Shown: positions 43,134-52,322, numbered from the stretch's first letter. The stretch is DNA of 64,000 bases from Symbiobacterium sp040797425 (GCF_040797425.1 NZ_JBFNEH010000012.1:1-64000), one strand, 5' to 3'. Numbers and translations are program-made. Notes: generated by a model from the sequence alone, not told the origin.

Positions 43134-43226
43134 AGTTGCAGCTTGGCCCGCCCGGCTGCACGCTTGTCGAACAGTGCTGTACCCGTAACGCACACAGAAG
43201 CACCGCAAGCCGGGGAGGTTCGGAAA

Positions 43227-43604
43227 GTGGACTGGCTGAACACCGGCCTGTGGGCCGCCCAGGTCGTGCTCACTGCCGTGTTCCTGATGGCCGGGTTCCA
43301 GAAGGCGTTCCAGTACGACCGGGCGAAGCAGACCCTGGCCTGGGTCAAGGACGTGCCGAGGGGCCTGGTCACGTTCATCGGCGCCGCGGAACTGCTCGGC
43401 GCCCTCGGGATGGTCCTGCCTGCCGTCACCGCGCTCCCGTCGTGGCTCACGCCGCTGGCCGCCGTGGGTCTCGGACTCATCATGCTTCTGGCCGCGGGGT
43501 TCCACGCCCGGCGGGGCGAGGGCCAGGCCGTTGCGCTGAACGCGGTGCTCCTGCTGCTGGCTGCCTTCGTCGCCTACGGCCGCTGGTTCGTAAGCCCGCT
43601 CTGA
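43227..43604 (+). CDS. DoxX-family membrane protein
   Basis: A 125-residue protein with four predicted membrane helices. The DoxX signature appears as VFLMAGFQKAFQYDRAKQTLAWV and FIGAAELLGALGMVLP. DoxX proteins occur in thiosulfate oxidation and redox-stress complexes in some organisms, but most are uncharacterised. GTG 43227 has a GGGGAGG site 8 bases upstream; the longer open frame from 42996 runs through the suf terminator and is rejected. It is followed by a 15-bp-stem terminator. Confidence 0.85.
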   Translation: MDWLNTGLWAAQVVLTAVFLMAGFQKAFQYDRAKQTLAWVKDVPRGLVTFIGAAELLGALGMVLPAVTALPSWLTPLAAVGLGLIMLLAAGFHARRGEGQAVALNAVLLLLAAFVAYGRWFVSPL

Positions 43605-43616
43605 TAGGGGCGCCCG

Positions 43617-43655
43617 GGAACGCATCTGCAGTCAGCCGGTCTGCAGGTGCGTTCC
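43617..43655 (+). terminator. Terminator of the doxX-type gene
   Basis: A 15-bp stem (43617-43631 with 43641-43655), with one G-U pair, followed by GGCGTTTCGC. Confidence 0.75.
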
Positions 43656-43795
43656 GGCGTTTCGCGGGACCGCCGGCCACTGGCCTGAAGCCTGTGCCAA
43701 TCCGCCGGAGAAGGTGTTGAACCGGGAAGGAATTGCCGTAACCATTCGAGAAGCAAAGAAATGCAGCACCTGGCTGAGAGAGGAGTGATCTCGCC

Positions 43796-44548
43796 ATGAC
43801 GGACCTCCCGGTTCTCCCTGGCGCCGAACCGCTGTACGCCACCGGCAGTCGCACAGGTGTCCTCGTCTCTCACGGGTTCACGGGCACACCGCAGTCCATG
43901 CGCTTCCTGGCCGAGGGCATCGCCAGGGCCGGCTACACGGTGGCCCTGCCGCGCCTCAAGGGGCACGGCACCACGCCCGCCGACATGGCCGCCGCCACCG
44001 CGTCCGACTGGACAGCGGACATCGTGGCGGCCATGCGCTGGCTGGAGGAGCGCTGTGACGTCCTCTTCATGACCGGCCTCTCCATGGGCGGCACGCTCAC
44101 GCTCTGGGCCGCGGCCCAGTTCCCGGACCGGTTCGCCGGCGTCATCCCCATCAACGCCGCGGTCGCGATGGACTCCCCCGACATGGCGGCCCTTGCCTTC
44201 GCCCCCGACGCGCCGGCTGAGCTGCCCGGCATCGGCAGCGACATCAAGGCCCCCGACGTGAAGGAGCTGGCCTACCCGGTCACCCCGGTGCCGGCCATCA
44301 AGCACCTGATCGCCCTGGGCGCCGTCACGCAGATGATGCTCTCCCGGGTGAAGTGTCCCATCCTGGTCATCCAGTCGCGGGAAGACCACGTGGTGCCGCC
44401 CCGCAACGGCAAGCTGATCATGAGCGCCGTCTCCAGCACGGAGAAGGAATTGCTGTGGCTGGAGAACTCGTACCACGTGGCCACGCTGGACAATGACAAG
44501 GAGCTGATCCTGGAGAAAATCCTCGAGTTCATCAAGAAGCACAGCTAA
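43796..44548 (+). CDS. Carboxylesterase (alpha/beta hydrolase, Est30-like)
   Basis: A 250-residue soluble esterase. The oxyanion region is VLVSHGFTGTPQSM, the nucleophile elbow GLSMGG, the acid Asp in QSREDHVVPP and the His in ENSYHVATLDNDKE. All match the Geobacillus Est30 carboxylesterase family, which hydrolyses short and medium chain esters. The ATG follows a GAGAGGAG site. It stands alone between two terminators; the stop is followed by a strong hairpin at 44575-44602. Confidence 0.93.
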   Translation: MTDLPVLPGAEPLYATGSRTGVLVSHGFTGTPQSMRFLAEGIARAGYTVALPRLKGHGTTPADMAAATASDWTADIVAAMRWLEERCDVLFMTGLSMGGTLTLWAAAQFPDRFAGVIPINAAVAMDSPDMAALAFAPDAPAELPGIGSDIKAPDVKELAYPVTPVPAIKHLIALGAVTQMMLSRVKCPILVIQSREDHVVPPRNGKLIMSAVSSTEKELLWLENSYHVATLDNDKELILEKILEFIKKHS

Positions 44549-44574
44549 GCTCACAGAAAAGTCAGGTAGACAAG

Positions 44575-44602
44575 GGGCGCGGAGGGTATTACCTCCGCGC
44601 CC
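44575..44602 (+). terminator. Terminator of the esterase gene
   Basis: A perfect 11-bp stem GGGCGCGGAGG/CCTCCGCGCCC (44575-44585 with 44592-44602), 6-base loop, then GTTGTTCCTGTTC. Confidence 0.85.
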
Positions 44603-44606
44603 GTTG

Positions 44607-44879
44607 TTCCTGTTCGACTTCACTGGTGCTGCGCCTGAGGAACCCTCTGGCTTCCCTGCACCCGCAAGTCGCCTGGTGCTCCCGCCAGACATCGTGCCTG
44701 TTCTACTTCACTGGTGCTGCGGTCTGGCGACAGTCGTGGGGGGCACAGCAGTCGTGAGCACCAGCAAATGCGAACAGGTCCCACCCGCCTGGCCGGCCTG
44801 CACAGCCGCGCGTAGCCTCCGGCGACTCAGGGCCCACCGCCCCTACACCGCGCCTCAGCACCAGCCAGTGCGAACAAGT
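44607..44879. repeat. Array of interspersed inverted repeats (copies D1-D4)
   Basis: The 380-bp gap between the esterase and alcohol dehydrogenase genes holds two forward copies (44607-44633 and 44698-44722) and two inverted copies (44756-44778 and 44856-44879) of the repeat CTGTTCG/T-N2-TTCACTGGTGCTG. A partial copy lies near 44675-44691. Forward and inverted copies can pair into nested hairpins. No protein gene is visible in this stretch. Confidence 0.75.
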
Positions 44880-44928
44880 GCGACGGCCCGCGCAGCAGTG
44901 TGGTGAGGCCGTCGGACCACCACTGCCC

Positions 44929-46098
44929 TTACAGCGACATCCGCAGGATCGCGGCCACGTCTTCCTGCGTCAGCTTGCGGAAGTGACCGATGGTCTCGCC
45001 CCTCATGGCCAGGGCAGCCATCCGCTCGATCTGCTCGTCGCCGATGCCGTAGTCGGCAAGCCGGGAGGGTGCGCCAATACTCGTCCAGAACTGCCGCAGC
45101 CGCTCGATCCCCTCCAGGCCCACTTCCCGGTCCGTGCGGCCTGCCGGGTCCACGTCGAATACCCGCACCGCCAGGCGGGCGAACCGCGCCGGGTTGACGT
45201 CCAGGCAGTACTTCATCCAGTTGGGCTGGACGATGGCCAGGCCGCCGCCGTGAGGGATGTCGTATACCGCCGAGAGCGCGTGCTCGATGGCGTGGGTGGC
45301 CCAGTCGCCCCCGTCGGTGCCCATGCTGAGCACGTCGTTCAGAGCCATCGTGCCGCAGAACATCAGGGTCTCCCTGGCCTCGTAGTCCGTTGGGTTGGCC
45401 ACCACCTTGGGCGCCGCCTCCATCACCGTGCGCAGCAGGTCCTCGATCCAGCGGTCGATCAGGGGTGCGTTGTCCGCCGCGTGGAAGTACTGCTCCAGCG
45501 CGTGGGACATCATGTCCACCACGCCGTACACGGTGTGGTTCCGGGGCACGGTGAAGGTGTAGACGGGGTCCAGGATCGAGAAGGCGGGGTAGGTGTACGG
45601 CTCGGCGGACCAGCCGAGCTTCTGCCGGGTCTCCCAGTTGGTGATCACCGAGCTCGGGTTCATCTCCGAGCCGGTGGCTGCCAGGGTGAGCACCGTGCCG
45701 AAGGGCAGCGCCCCGGTTGCCTGTCCCTTCCCGGTAATGACCTCCCACACGTCCCCGTCATAGCGGGCCCCGACCGCGATGGCCTTGGCGCAGTCGATCA
45801 CGCTGCCGCCCCCGACGGCGAGGATGAAATCGATCTGCTCCTGCCGGCAGATGGCGACACCCCGGTGGACGGTGCTGAGCCGCGGGTTGGGCTCCACCCC
45901 CGCCAGTTCGAACACCTGGCAGCCGACCTCCCGCAGGATGGCCATCACCTCGTCGTAGAGGCCGGTGCGCTTGATCGAGCCGCCGCCGTAAACCAGAAGC
46001 AGCCGCTTGCCGTAGGGTTCGAGTTCCGTCCGAAGGCACCGGAGCTGCCCGCGGCCGAAGATCAGCCTGGTGGGATTGTGGAAAACGAAATTGTCCAT
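44929..46098 (-). CDS. Iron-containing alcohol dehydrogenase (butanol dehydrogenase type)
   Basis: A 389-residue group III alcohol dehydrogenase resembling NAD(P)H-dependent butanol dehydrogenases and YugJ. The nucleotide-binding GGGSVIDCAKAIA motif is at about residue 95. Iron ligands occur in VDMMSHALEQYF and in the later AIEHALSAVYDIPHGGGLA segment. ATG 46098 follows AGGAGAGG and matches the family start (MDNFVFHNPTRLIFG). It lies 133 bp downstream of lutC on the same strand, so it may be cotranscribed with the lactate genes or have its own promoter. The physiological substrate is probably a short aldehyde. Confidence 0.93.
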   Translation of the reverse strand: MDNFVFHNPTRLIFGRGQLRCLRTELEPYGKRLLLVYGGGSIKRTGLYDEVMAILREVGCQVFELAGVEPNPRLSTVHRGVAICRQEQIDFILAVGGGSVIDCAKAIAVGARYDGDVWEVITGKGQATGALPFGTVLTLAATGSEMNPSSVITNWETRQKLGWSAEPYTYPAFSILDPVYTFTVPRNHTVYGVVDMMSHALEQYFHAADNAPLIDRWIEDLLRTVMEAAPKVVANPTDYEARETLMFCGTMALNDVLSMGTDGGDWATHAIEHALSAVYDIPHGGGLAIVQPNWMKYCLDVNPARFARLAVRVFDVDPAGRTDREVGLEGIERLRQFWTSIGAPSRLADYGIGDEQIERMAALAMRGETIGHFRKLTQEDVAAILRMSL

Positions 46099-46231
46099 AG
46101 TGCGTGATCCTCTCCTCTGCTGTACGTGATGGTCCAGTGGCTTGTGCACGAGAGAGCGGCGATCGGCCCACCTTGTACGTATTATGAGCGAGCGGTGTTG
46201 GATCCTGCTTCCACGGCGCGACGAGGCAGCC

Positions 46232-46951
46232 TTACTCCGGCAGCAGCACGGCGTGGACGGAGCCGGGACCGTGGACGCCGATGCTGAGGTCGTTCTCGAT
46301 GTCGGCGCTGCGGCTGGGTCCGGTGATCAGCACCAGGGAGGAGGGCAGTTCCGTCGCCCGGCCCACCCGCCTGATGGCCTCTGCGAGCGACGGCAGCAGC
46401 TGGGCGGGACGGATCAGGGCAACGTGCACGGGGGGCAGCAGGCTGACCACACGCCCCCGGCCGGGTGCGGAGCAGAGCAGGAGCGTACCGGTCTCGGCCA
46501 CCGCCCAGTCGACGCCCGTGATCCCCGCCACAGCCCGGGCCGCCAGCTCTCTTGCCTGCCTGGGACCGGCCGCAGCGTTCCCGCCCCAGACCGCCAGGTC
46601 CAGACCGACTTCACGCAACGCACCGTCCAACCCCAGCGACGCCACCACCGGGTGGTTCCAGGCCATCACTATCGGCCGGTCACCGCCGGCGGCCTGAGCT
46701 GCCGGCAGCCCCGCCGCCCCGGCCGCCACCCGCGCTACGTGTGCGCGTGCGTCCGCCAGCGAGGCGGCCCGGTAGGGGGTGCCGCCCAGCCTCTCCAGCT
46801 CGCGGGCGAACCGTTCCCAGAGCGCGTCCAGCCCCCAGTCGGGAGACCGTGCGAGCAGCGACGCGTCGCTGTCCCATTCCACCGGCCCGGCCAGGGGCCG
46901 CTCCCGGCCCTTGCGGCGGGCCAGTGCGGTCAACAACTCGTGCTCGGTCAT
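46232..46951 (-). CDS. lutC: Lactate utilization protein LutC
   Basis: A 239-residue LUD-domain protein, the third component of the LutABC L-lactate oxidation complex. The LUD core is visible as VDWAVAETGTLLLCSAPGRGR and LPPVHVALIRPAQLLPSLAEAI, closing with LVLITGPSRSADIENDLSIGVHGPG. ATG 46951 has a GGAGGGAGGTGA site; it follows lutB by 7 bp. The longer frame to 47167 overlaps lutB and is not used. The product acts in the cytoplasm with LutA and LutB. Confidence 0.94.
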   Translation of the reverse strand: MTEHELLTALARRKGRERPLAGPVEWDSDASLLARSPDWGLDALWERFARELERLGGTPYRAASLADARAHVARVAAGAAGLPAAQAAGGDRPIVMAWNHPVVASLGLDGALREVGLDLAVWGGNAAAGPRQARELAARAVAGITGVDWAVAETGTLLLCSAPGRGRVVSLLPPVHVALIRPAQLLPSLAEAIRRVGRATELPSSLVLITGPSRSADIENDLSIGVHGPGSVHAVLLPE

Positions 46952-46958
46952 GGCCGCT

Positions 46959-48497
46959 TCACCTCCCTCCGCCAGGCCCGTCCGGGCCTGATGCCCCGGA
47001 CTGTTCGGGCTGCTCCCGCGCGGCCCGCACGGCCGCCGCCGGCCCGGCGGGCTCCGCAACCAGGTCACCCCACAGCTCCCGGAAGGAGCGCGGGGCCAGC
47101 ACTGGCACCTGTCGCCCGGCGGCCCAGGCGGCGAGGGGGCCGGGCCCTCGCTCTGACCAGCAGCCATCGCCGGCGGCCGATCCGGCGAAGAAGCCCCGCT
47201 GCAGCCACCGGGCGATGCGGCCGCTCAGCCGGTAGGCCCACGGGCGGCTCCAAGCCCAGGCCAGGAGCCGCATTGCCAGCCGCTCCCCACCCTCCGTGCG
47301 GCCGGCGGCCACGTTCTCCTCCCGCAGGCGCACCAGCAGGTCGTGGAGGGGAATCCCCACCGGGCAGACCTCGTGGCAGGCCCCGCAGAGGCTGGTGGCC
47401 ATCGGCAGGTCTGACCACTCCTGCCGGCCGCCCAGCAGCGGCGTGATCACGGCGCCGATGGGGCCGCTGTACACCCCGCCATAGGCGTGGCCGCCGATCT
47501 GCCGGTAGACCGGGCAGACGTTCAGGCAGGCCCCGCACCGGATGCACGTGAGCACCTGCTCGTATTCGCTGCCCAGGATCCGGGAGCGCCCATTGTCCAG
47601 GAAGACCACGTGAAGTTCCTCCGGCCCGTCGAGCTCACCGGGCCGCCGGGGACCCGTGATCAGGTGGGTATAGGTGGTGATCTGCTGCCCGGTGGCACTG
47701 CGGGCCAGCACCGCCAGCAGGGGCGAGAGGTCCGCCAGGGTTGGAATCACCTTCTCGATTCCCACGATGGCCACGTGGACCGGCGGAACCGAGCTGACCA
47801 GCCGGCCGTTCCCCTCGTTGGTCACCAGCACCAGCGTTCCCGTCTCGGCCACCACGAAGTTGGCCCCGCTCACGCCGATTCCGGCGCGCAGGAACTTCTC
47901 CCGCAGCACCTGACGAGCCACGGCTGTCAGGGTAGGCGTGTCGGCGGACAGCGCGTGCCCGATCACCCGGCCAAAGAGTTCGGCCACCTGCTCCCGGGTC
48001 TTGTGAATGGCGGGGATGATGATGTGCGAGGGCGTCTCGCCGGCCAGCTGAACGATGTACTCGCCCAGGTCACTCTCCACCGCTTCGATACCTGCTCGGG
48101 CCAGGATCTGGTTCAGGTGGACCTCCTCCGAGGCCATCGACTTCGACTTGACCACCAGATCGGCGCCGCGGCGGCGGGCAATCTCCAGGACCACCCGCAC
48201 CACGTCCTCGGCGTTGCGGGCGAAGTAGACTTGCCCCCCGCGCCGCTGAATTTGCTCCGCGGCCTGACCCAAGTAGTAGTCCAGATGGGCCACCGCATGC
48301 TGCCGGATTGCCGCCGCCCGGGCCCGCACCCGCTCGAAGTCGCCCAGGGCGAGCCCCTGCTCCGCCGAAGCCCGCAGCACCTCCATGGCCTGGCGGCGCA
48401 TGCGGAAGAGCCGGTCCGTGGTGAACCGCAGGGCGCCCCGCAGACGGGCGTCGGCCAGGGCCCGGGAGACCCTTTCCGTGAACGGCCCGGCACTCAT
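46959..48497 (-). CDS. lutB: Lactate utilization iron-sulfur protein LutB
   Basis: A 512-residue protein combining an N-terminal LUD domain (about residues 60-300, with GANFVVAETGTLVLVTNEGNGR) and two [4Fe-4S] motifs, CIRCGACLNVCPVYR and CGACHEVCPVGIP. An extended C-terminal tail of about 100 residues rich in Arg, Ala and Gly follows and is somewhat longer than in Bacillus. It carries electrons in lactate oxidation to pyruvate. The start overlaps the lutA stop by four bases, and lutC follows 7 bp after its stop. Confidence 0.95.
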   Translation of the reverse strand: MSAGPFTERVSRALADARLRGALRFTTDRLFRMRRQAMEVLRASAEQGLALGDFERVRARAAAIRQHAVAHLDYYLGQAAEQIQRRGGQVYFARNAEDVVRVVLEIARRRGADLVVKSKSMASEEVHLNQILARAGIEAVESDLGEYIVQLAGETPSHIIIPAIHKTREQVAELFGRVIGHALSADTPTLTAVARQVLREKFLRAGIGVSGANFVVAETGTLVLVTNEGNGRLVSSVPPVHVAIVGIEKVIPTLADLSPLLAVLARSATGQQITTYTHLITGPRRPGELDGPEELHVVFLDNGRSRILGSEYEQVLTCIRCGACLNVCPVYRQIGGHAYGGVYSGPIGAVITPLLGGRQEWSDLPMATSLCGACHEVCPVGIPLHDLLVRLREENVAAGRTEGGERLAMRLLAWAWSRPWAYRLSGRIARWLQRGFFAGSAAGDGCWSERGPGPLAAWAAGRQVPVLAPRSFRELWGDLVAEPAGPAAAVRAAREQPEQSGASGPDGPGGGR

Positions 48498-49225
48498 GCC
48501 AGCCCCACCCCCTCGGCCAGCAGGGTCGCCAGGTGCAACGTCCGCACCCCGGCGCCCCGCTGCCGCAGGCGGCCCTCGAGCTGCATGAGGCAGCCCAGGT
48601 CCGCGCTCACCAGGAGGTCGGCGCCTGCGGCGTTCAGGTGCTCGATCTTCTCATCGGCCATTGCCACCGAAATCTCCGGCTGCTTGATGCTGAAGGTGCC
48701 CCCGAAGCCGCAGCAGAGATCCGGCCGCTCCATCTCCACCAGTTCCAACCCCCGCACCCGCCGCAGCAGGCGCAGCGGCGGATTGCTCACCCCCAGGACC
48801 CTGGCCATGTGGCAGCCGTTGTGGTAGACCGCCCGGCCGCGATAGGAGGCGCCCAGGTCCTCCACCCCCAGCACGTCCACCAGGAACTGGGAGAGCTCGT
48901 AGGTCCGCGCGGCCACCTGCCGGGCCTGCTCCAGCAGCGCGGGCTCGTCCCGGAAGAGTTCCTCGTAATGGCGGCAGACCATTCCGGCGCAGGAACCCGA
49001 CGGGGCCACGATGTAGTCACTGCCGCCGAAGGCCGCGAGGTGCTGCCGGGCCAGGACCGCTGCCTCGGTGCGGAAGCCGCTGTTCCACATGGCCTGGCCG
49101 CAGCAGGTCTGTCCCTGCGGAAAGTCCACCTGCACCCCCAGGTGGCGAAGCAGCCGTACAGTGGCCACCCCGACCTCCGGGAAGAGCAGATCGGCCAGGC
49201 AGGTGATGAACAGAGAGACGCGCAT
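48494..49225 (-). CDS. lutA: Lactate utilization protein LutA
   Basis: A 243-residue protein with two CCG-type heterodisulfide-reductase domains, first FPQGQTCCGQAMWNSGF and second MERPDLCCGFGGTFS. GCHMARVLGV and DLGCLMQLEGRLR complete the cluster-binding pattern. It forms the lactate oxidase complex with LutB and LutC. ATG 49225 gives the family start MRVSLFITC and lies behind a GAGGGG site; the upstream ATG at 49234 is also possible. It follows the permease gene by 13 bp. Confidence 0.95.
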   Translation of the reverse strand: MRVSLFITCLADLLFPEVGVATVRLLRHLGVQVDFPQGQTCCGQAMWNSGFRTEAAVLARQHLAAFGGSDYIVAPSGSCAGMVCRHYEELFRDEPALLEQARQVAARTYELSQFLVDVLGVEDLGASYRGRAVYHNGCHMARVLGVSNPPLRLLRRVRGLELVEMERPDLCCGFGGTFSIKQPEISVAMADEKIEHLNAAGADLLVSADLGCLMQLEGRLRQRGAGVRTLHLATLLAEGVGLA

Positions 49226-49238
49226 GCCGCTCATCCCC

Positions 49239-51026
49239 TCAGGCGCCGCGTGCGCTGCCTGCCCCTGACAGGGCAGGGGCGGCGGTGCGGGCGCGCACCA
49301 GGATGCCAAGCCCCACCAGCAGCAGCCCGCCCAGCACCAGGGTTCCAAGGTTCAGCCCAACGCCGTAGTTCCAGATGTAGGCGAGCGAACCGGCCAGCAG
49401 CACGTAGTAGGTCATGGGGATGATGGTCTTGCGGATCATCGCCCCCTCCTGGCCTGCCAGGCCCACGACCGCCGCGGCCGCCACCACGTTGTGGACGGTG
49501 ATCATGTTGCCGGCGGCGCCCCCCACCGCCTGCACGGCTACCACCACCTCGCGAATGGCCCCGATCTGGTCAGCCACGCCCCACTGGAAGAGGGCGAACA
49601 TCATGTTGGAGACGGTGTTGGAGCCGGCCACGAACGCCCCGAGTGCGCCGATCCAGGGCGCGAAGAGCGGCCAGGCGGCGCCGGCTGCGGTGGCGGCGGC
49701 GGTGGCCAGGGTGAGGGGCATCGACGCGAGGCCTGACGCTCCGCCGTCCGAGTTGATAAAGACCCGCACCATCGGCACCGCGAAGAGGAGCGCCGGCGCT
49801 GCCCCGAGCACCTGCCGGAAGGCTGACGCCCATGCGCGCTTTACCTCAGAGACTTTCATCCCATGAAGGAGCACCACCAGCAGCGAGACCAGGATAAAGA
49901 TGAAGCCCGGGGAGTACAGCGGCGTCACGGAAGCAGACAGGCTAGTGCCGAAGATGTTCGGCCACGCGATCACGATGTTGTTCAGCGGCGCCTTCAGCCC
50001 GACTTGGGGAACCCGGGTCAGCACCAGCAGACCCGCCACCAGCACGTAGGGGAGCCACGCCTTGAGCAGGGTCATGCCGGGCCGCTCCTGGCCCACCTCG
50101 CCTTCCACGGTTCCCATCCAGTCCTTCTCCCACCGGGCCCGCGGCGGGAAGTCAAAGACCTCCGCCGGCACCAGGAAGCCCTTGCGGGCCGCAGCCACCA
50201 CGATGGCGAGGCCCACGAGACCGCCGATCAGGGATGGGAACTCCGGTCCCAGGAAGTAAGCCACCAGAAGGTACGGAACCGTCATGGCGAAGGCGGAGAA
50301 CAGAGCGAACCGCCACGCCTTCAGGCCCTCCACGAAGGAGCGGCGCTCGCCGTAGAAGCCGGTCAGGAAGCTGCTGATGAACAGCGGAATCAGGGTGCCG
50401 GCGGCGAAGTGCAGCAGCGCCGCCCGCCACGCGATCTGCCCCAGGTACTCGGTCCACTGGCCGAAGCCGGAAGCCGCCACGTAGTTCTGTACGATCTCGG
50501 TGTTCAGCCCGGTGCTTACCCCCACCAGCACCGGCGTCCCGATCGCGCCGAAGGTCACCGGAGTCGACTGGATCATGAGGCCCACCATGACGGCGGCCGA
50601 CGCCGGGAACCCCAGCGCCAGCATCAGCGGCCCCGCCACGGCGGCGGGCGTGCCGAAGCCCGATGCCCCCTCGATGAAGCTGCCGAACAGCCAGCCCACG
50701 ATGATCGCCTGAATGCGCCGGTCGGGGCTGATGTCCATGAACCCGCGGCGGATGGTGGCCACCGCACCGCTCTCCCGGAGCGTGGCCAGGAGCAGCAGCG
50801 CCCCGAACACGATGAACAGGATGTCCAGGGCGACCACGACCCCCTGGGCGATGGAGGCGGCCACGTGCACCCCGGTCACCTTCCACACGGTCATGGAGAC
50901 CGCGGCTGCCACGACCAGCGCCAGGGGCATGGCCCGGCTCGCCGGCCAGCGGAGGACGACCAGGAACAGGAACACGGTCAAGATCGGACTGATGGCCAGA
51001 AACGCCAGTGTGCCAGACGGCATCAC
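49239..51026 (-). CDS. lldP: L-lactate permease
   Basis: A 595-residue membrane protein with twelve or more helices of the LctP/LldP lactate permease family. Characteristic segments are GWLFGSFIEGASGFGTPAAVAGPL, PVTFGAIGTPVLVG and the late FVAGSNTVSNMMFALFQ and GGAAGNMITVHNVVAAAAVVGL. It imports lactate by proton symport and is the first gene of the lldP-lutA-lutB-lutC unit. An upstream TGGTCAGACCA palindrome suggests control by a GntR/FadR-type regulator such as LldR, not encoded in this window. Confidence 0.95.
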   Translation of the reverse strand: MMPSGTLAFLAISPILTVFLFLVVLRWPASRAMPLALVVAAAVSMTVWKVTGVHVAASIAQGVVVALDILFIVFGALLLLATLRESGAVATIRRGFMDISPDRRIQAIIVGWLFGSFIEGASGFGTPAAVAGPLMLALGFPASAAVMVGLMIQSTPVTFGAIGTPVLVGVSTGLNTEIVQNYVAASGFGQWTEYLGQIAWRAALLHFAAGTLIPLFISSFLTGFYGERRSFVEGLKAWRFALFSAFAMTVPYLLVAYFLGPEFPSLIGGLVGLAIVVAAARKGFLVPAEVFDFPPRARWEKDWMGTVEGEVGQERPGMTLLKAWLPYVLVAGLLVLTRVPQVGLKAPLNNIVIAWPNIFGTSLSASVTPLYSPGFIFILVSLLVVLLHGMKVSEVKRAWASAFRQVLGAAPALLFAVPMVRVFINSDGGASGLASMPLTLATAAATAAGAAWPLFAPWIGALGAFVAGSNTVSNMMFALFQWGVADQIGAIREVVVAVQAVGGAAGNMITVHNVVAAAAVVGLAGQEGAMIRKTIIPMTYYVLLAGSLAYIWNYGVGLNLGTLVLGGLLLVGLGILVRARTAAPALSGAGSARGA

Positions 51027-51099
51027 AACCCCCCCTTTGGTCGGCCCGACCCTCCGGCCCGTTGGTGTCCGCGTGCGCGCCCGCGGACATGCGGCCGGG

Positions 51100-51110
51100 T
51101 GGTCAGACCA
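51100..51110. promoter_or_regulatory. FadR/LldR-type operator upstream of lldP
   Basis: The palindrome TGGTC-A-GACCA matches the TGGT-N3-ACCA core bound by GntR/FadR-subfamily regulators, which include lactate regulators LldR/LutR. It lies about 75 bp upstream of the lldP start. The exact -10 and -35 were not resolved in the A+T-rich segment at 51112-51180. Confidence 0.65.
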
Positions 51111-51235
51111 TCAGTCCATTCATATTGGCCGGCGTCCGCCTTTTTCCTTCTTTTTCGTAATGTTACCTTTGTCACATATCTTGGCCTGCACGCGGTCTGC
51201 CCGTCCCCCATCACCGGTGCCCGGCGTCTGCACAT

Positions 51236-51265
51236 AAAAAGACCGGGGAGCTTACGCCCCGGTCT
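51236..51265 (-). terminator. Terminator of the cytochrome c peroxidase gene
   Basis: On the minus strand a 9-bp stem (51257-51265 with 51240-51248) and 8-base loop run into a five-base U tract. It starts 14 bases past the stop codon. Confidence 0.9.
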
Positions 51266-51278
51266 CTGGGGTTGAAGT

Positions 51279-52322
51279 TTACTCGGCCGGCAGGACCGGC
51301 ACCGTCACCGCGGGCATCTCGCCCACCAGCGAGCGCAGGAAAGCGACGATGTCGTCCCGCTGCTGGTCGGTCAGCTCCACGCCCAGCTGCACCCTGGCCA
51401 TGATCGTCACGGCCTCCTCCAGCGTCTCCACGGACCCGTCGTGGAAGTACGGCCCGGTCAGCGAGACGTTGCGGAGGGTCTGGACCCGGAAGAACTTCTC
51501 ATCCTCCGGGTTGTTGGTCCAGCTCGCCTTGCCTGCGTCGCTCCCCCAGTCGAACTTCATCATGGCCCCGCTGGAGAGGGCCGGGCCGGCGTGGCACGAG
51601 GTGCAGCCGATGGAGTCGAAGGTCTCCATGCCCCGGATGGCCTGCGGCGAGAGCGCCTGCTTGTCGCCGCGCAGGTAGCGGTCCAGTGCGTCGTTGGGCG
51701 TGATCAAGGTGCGCTCGAAGGCGGCGATAGCCTTCACGATGTTGTCGAAGGTGATGGGATCGGCCTCACCCGGGAAGGCCTTCTCGAAATACTCGTGGTA
51801 GCCCTTGATGGACTTGATGCGCGCCACGGCCTGGTCGGCGGGCATGTTCATCTCGCCTTCGGCCTGGATGGGGCCCTTGGCCTGCTCCTCCAGCCCCTGG
51901 GCGCGGCCGTCCCAGAACTGGTTCTGGAAGAAGGCGGCGTTCAGCACCGTCGGAGCGTTGCGGGGCGTGTTCTGGAAACCATGGCCGATCGAGGTGGGAA
52001 GGCGGTCGGTTCCGCCCAGCCCGAGGTTGTGGCAGGTCGCACAGGAGATCACGCCGCTGCTGCTGAGCCGGGGGTCGAAGTAGAGCATCTTGCCCAGCTC
52101 CACCTTCTCCGGGGTGGTCGGGTTGTCCTCGGGCTCGGGTGGTGCAACGATCGTGGCGAAGTTCCCCTCCCGGACCATGGTCAGTTCGCCGGACCCGGAC
52201 GGGTTCGCGGACAAGTCGGCGGTCGTGGTCGAAGTTGGGGTCGAGGGAGCGGAGCTGCAGCCGACAACCAGACCCAGGGTCAGGGCTCCGGCCAGCGCAA
52301 GGATGTGCCGTCGCCGAAACAT
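51279..52322 (-). CDS. Diheme cytochrome c peroxidase lipoprotein
   Basis: A 347-residue extracytoplasmic peroxidase of the MauG/CcpA family. The signal peptide ends in a lipobox (LVVGCS, Cys about residue 21), followed by a Ser/Thr-rich linker. Heme-binding motifs are CATCHNLG (high-potential N-terminal domain) and CTSCHAGPAL. The FFQNQFWDGRAQGLEEQAKGP and GPYFHDGSVETLEEAV segments are standard. It would reduce hydrogen peroxide with electrons from the respiratory chain on the outer face of the membrane. ATG 52322 has a GAGGAGGA site; the longer frame to 52385 is rejected. Monocistronic, with a strong terminator. Confidence 0.94.
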   Translation of the reverse strand: MFRRRHILALAGALTLGLVVGCSSAPSTPTSTTTADLSANPSGSGELTMVREGNFATIVAPPEPEDNPTTPEKVELGKMLYFDPRLSSSGVISCATCHNLGLGGTDRLPTSIGHGFQNTPRNAPTVLNAAFFQNQFWDGRAQGLEEQAKGPIQAEGEMNMPADQAVARIKSIKGYHEYFEKAFPGEADPITFDNIVKAIAAFERTLITPNDALDRYLRGDKQALSPQAIRGMETFDSIGCTSCHAGPALSSGAMMKFDWGSDAGKASWTNNPEDEKFFRVQTLRNVSLTGPYFHDGSVETLEEAVTIMARVQLGVELTDQQRDDIVAFLRSLVGEMPAVTVPVLPAE

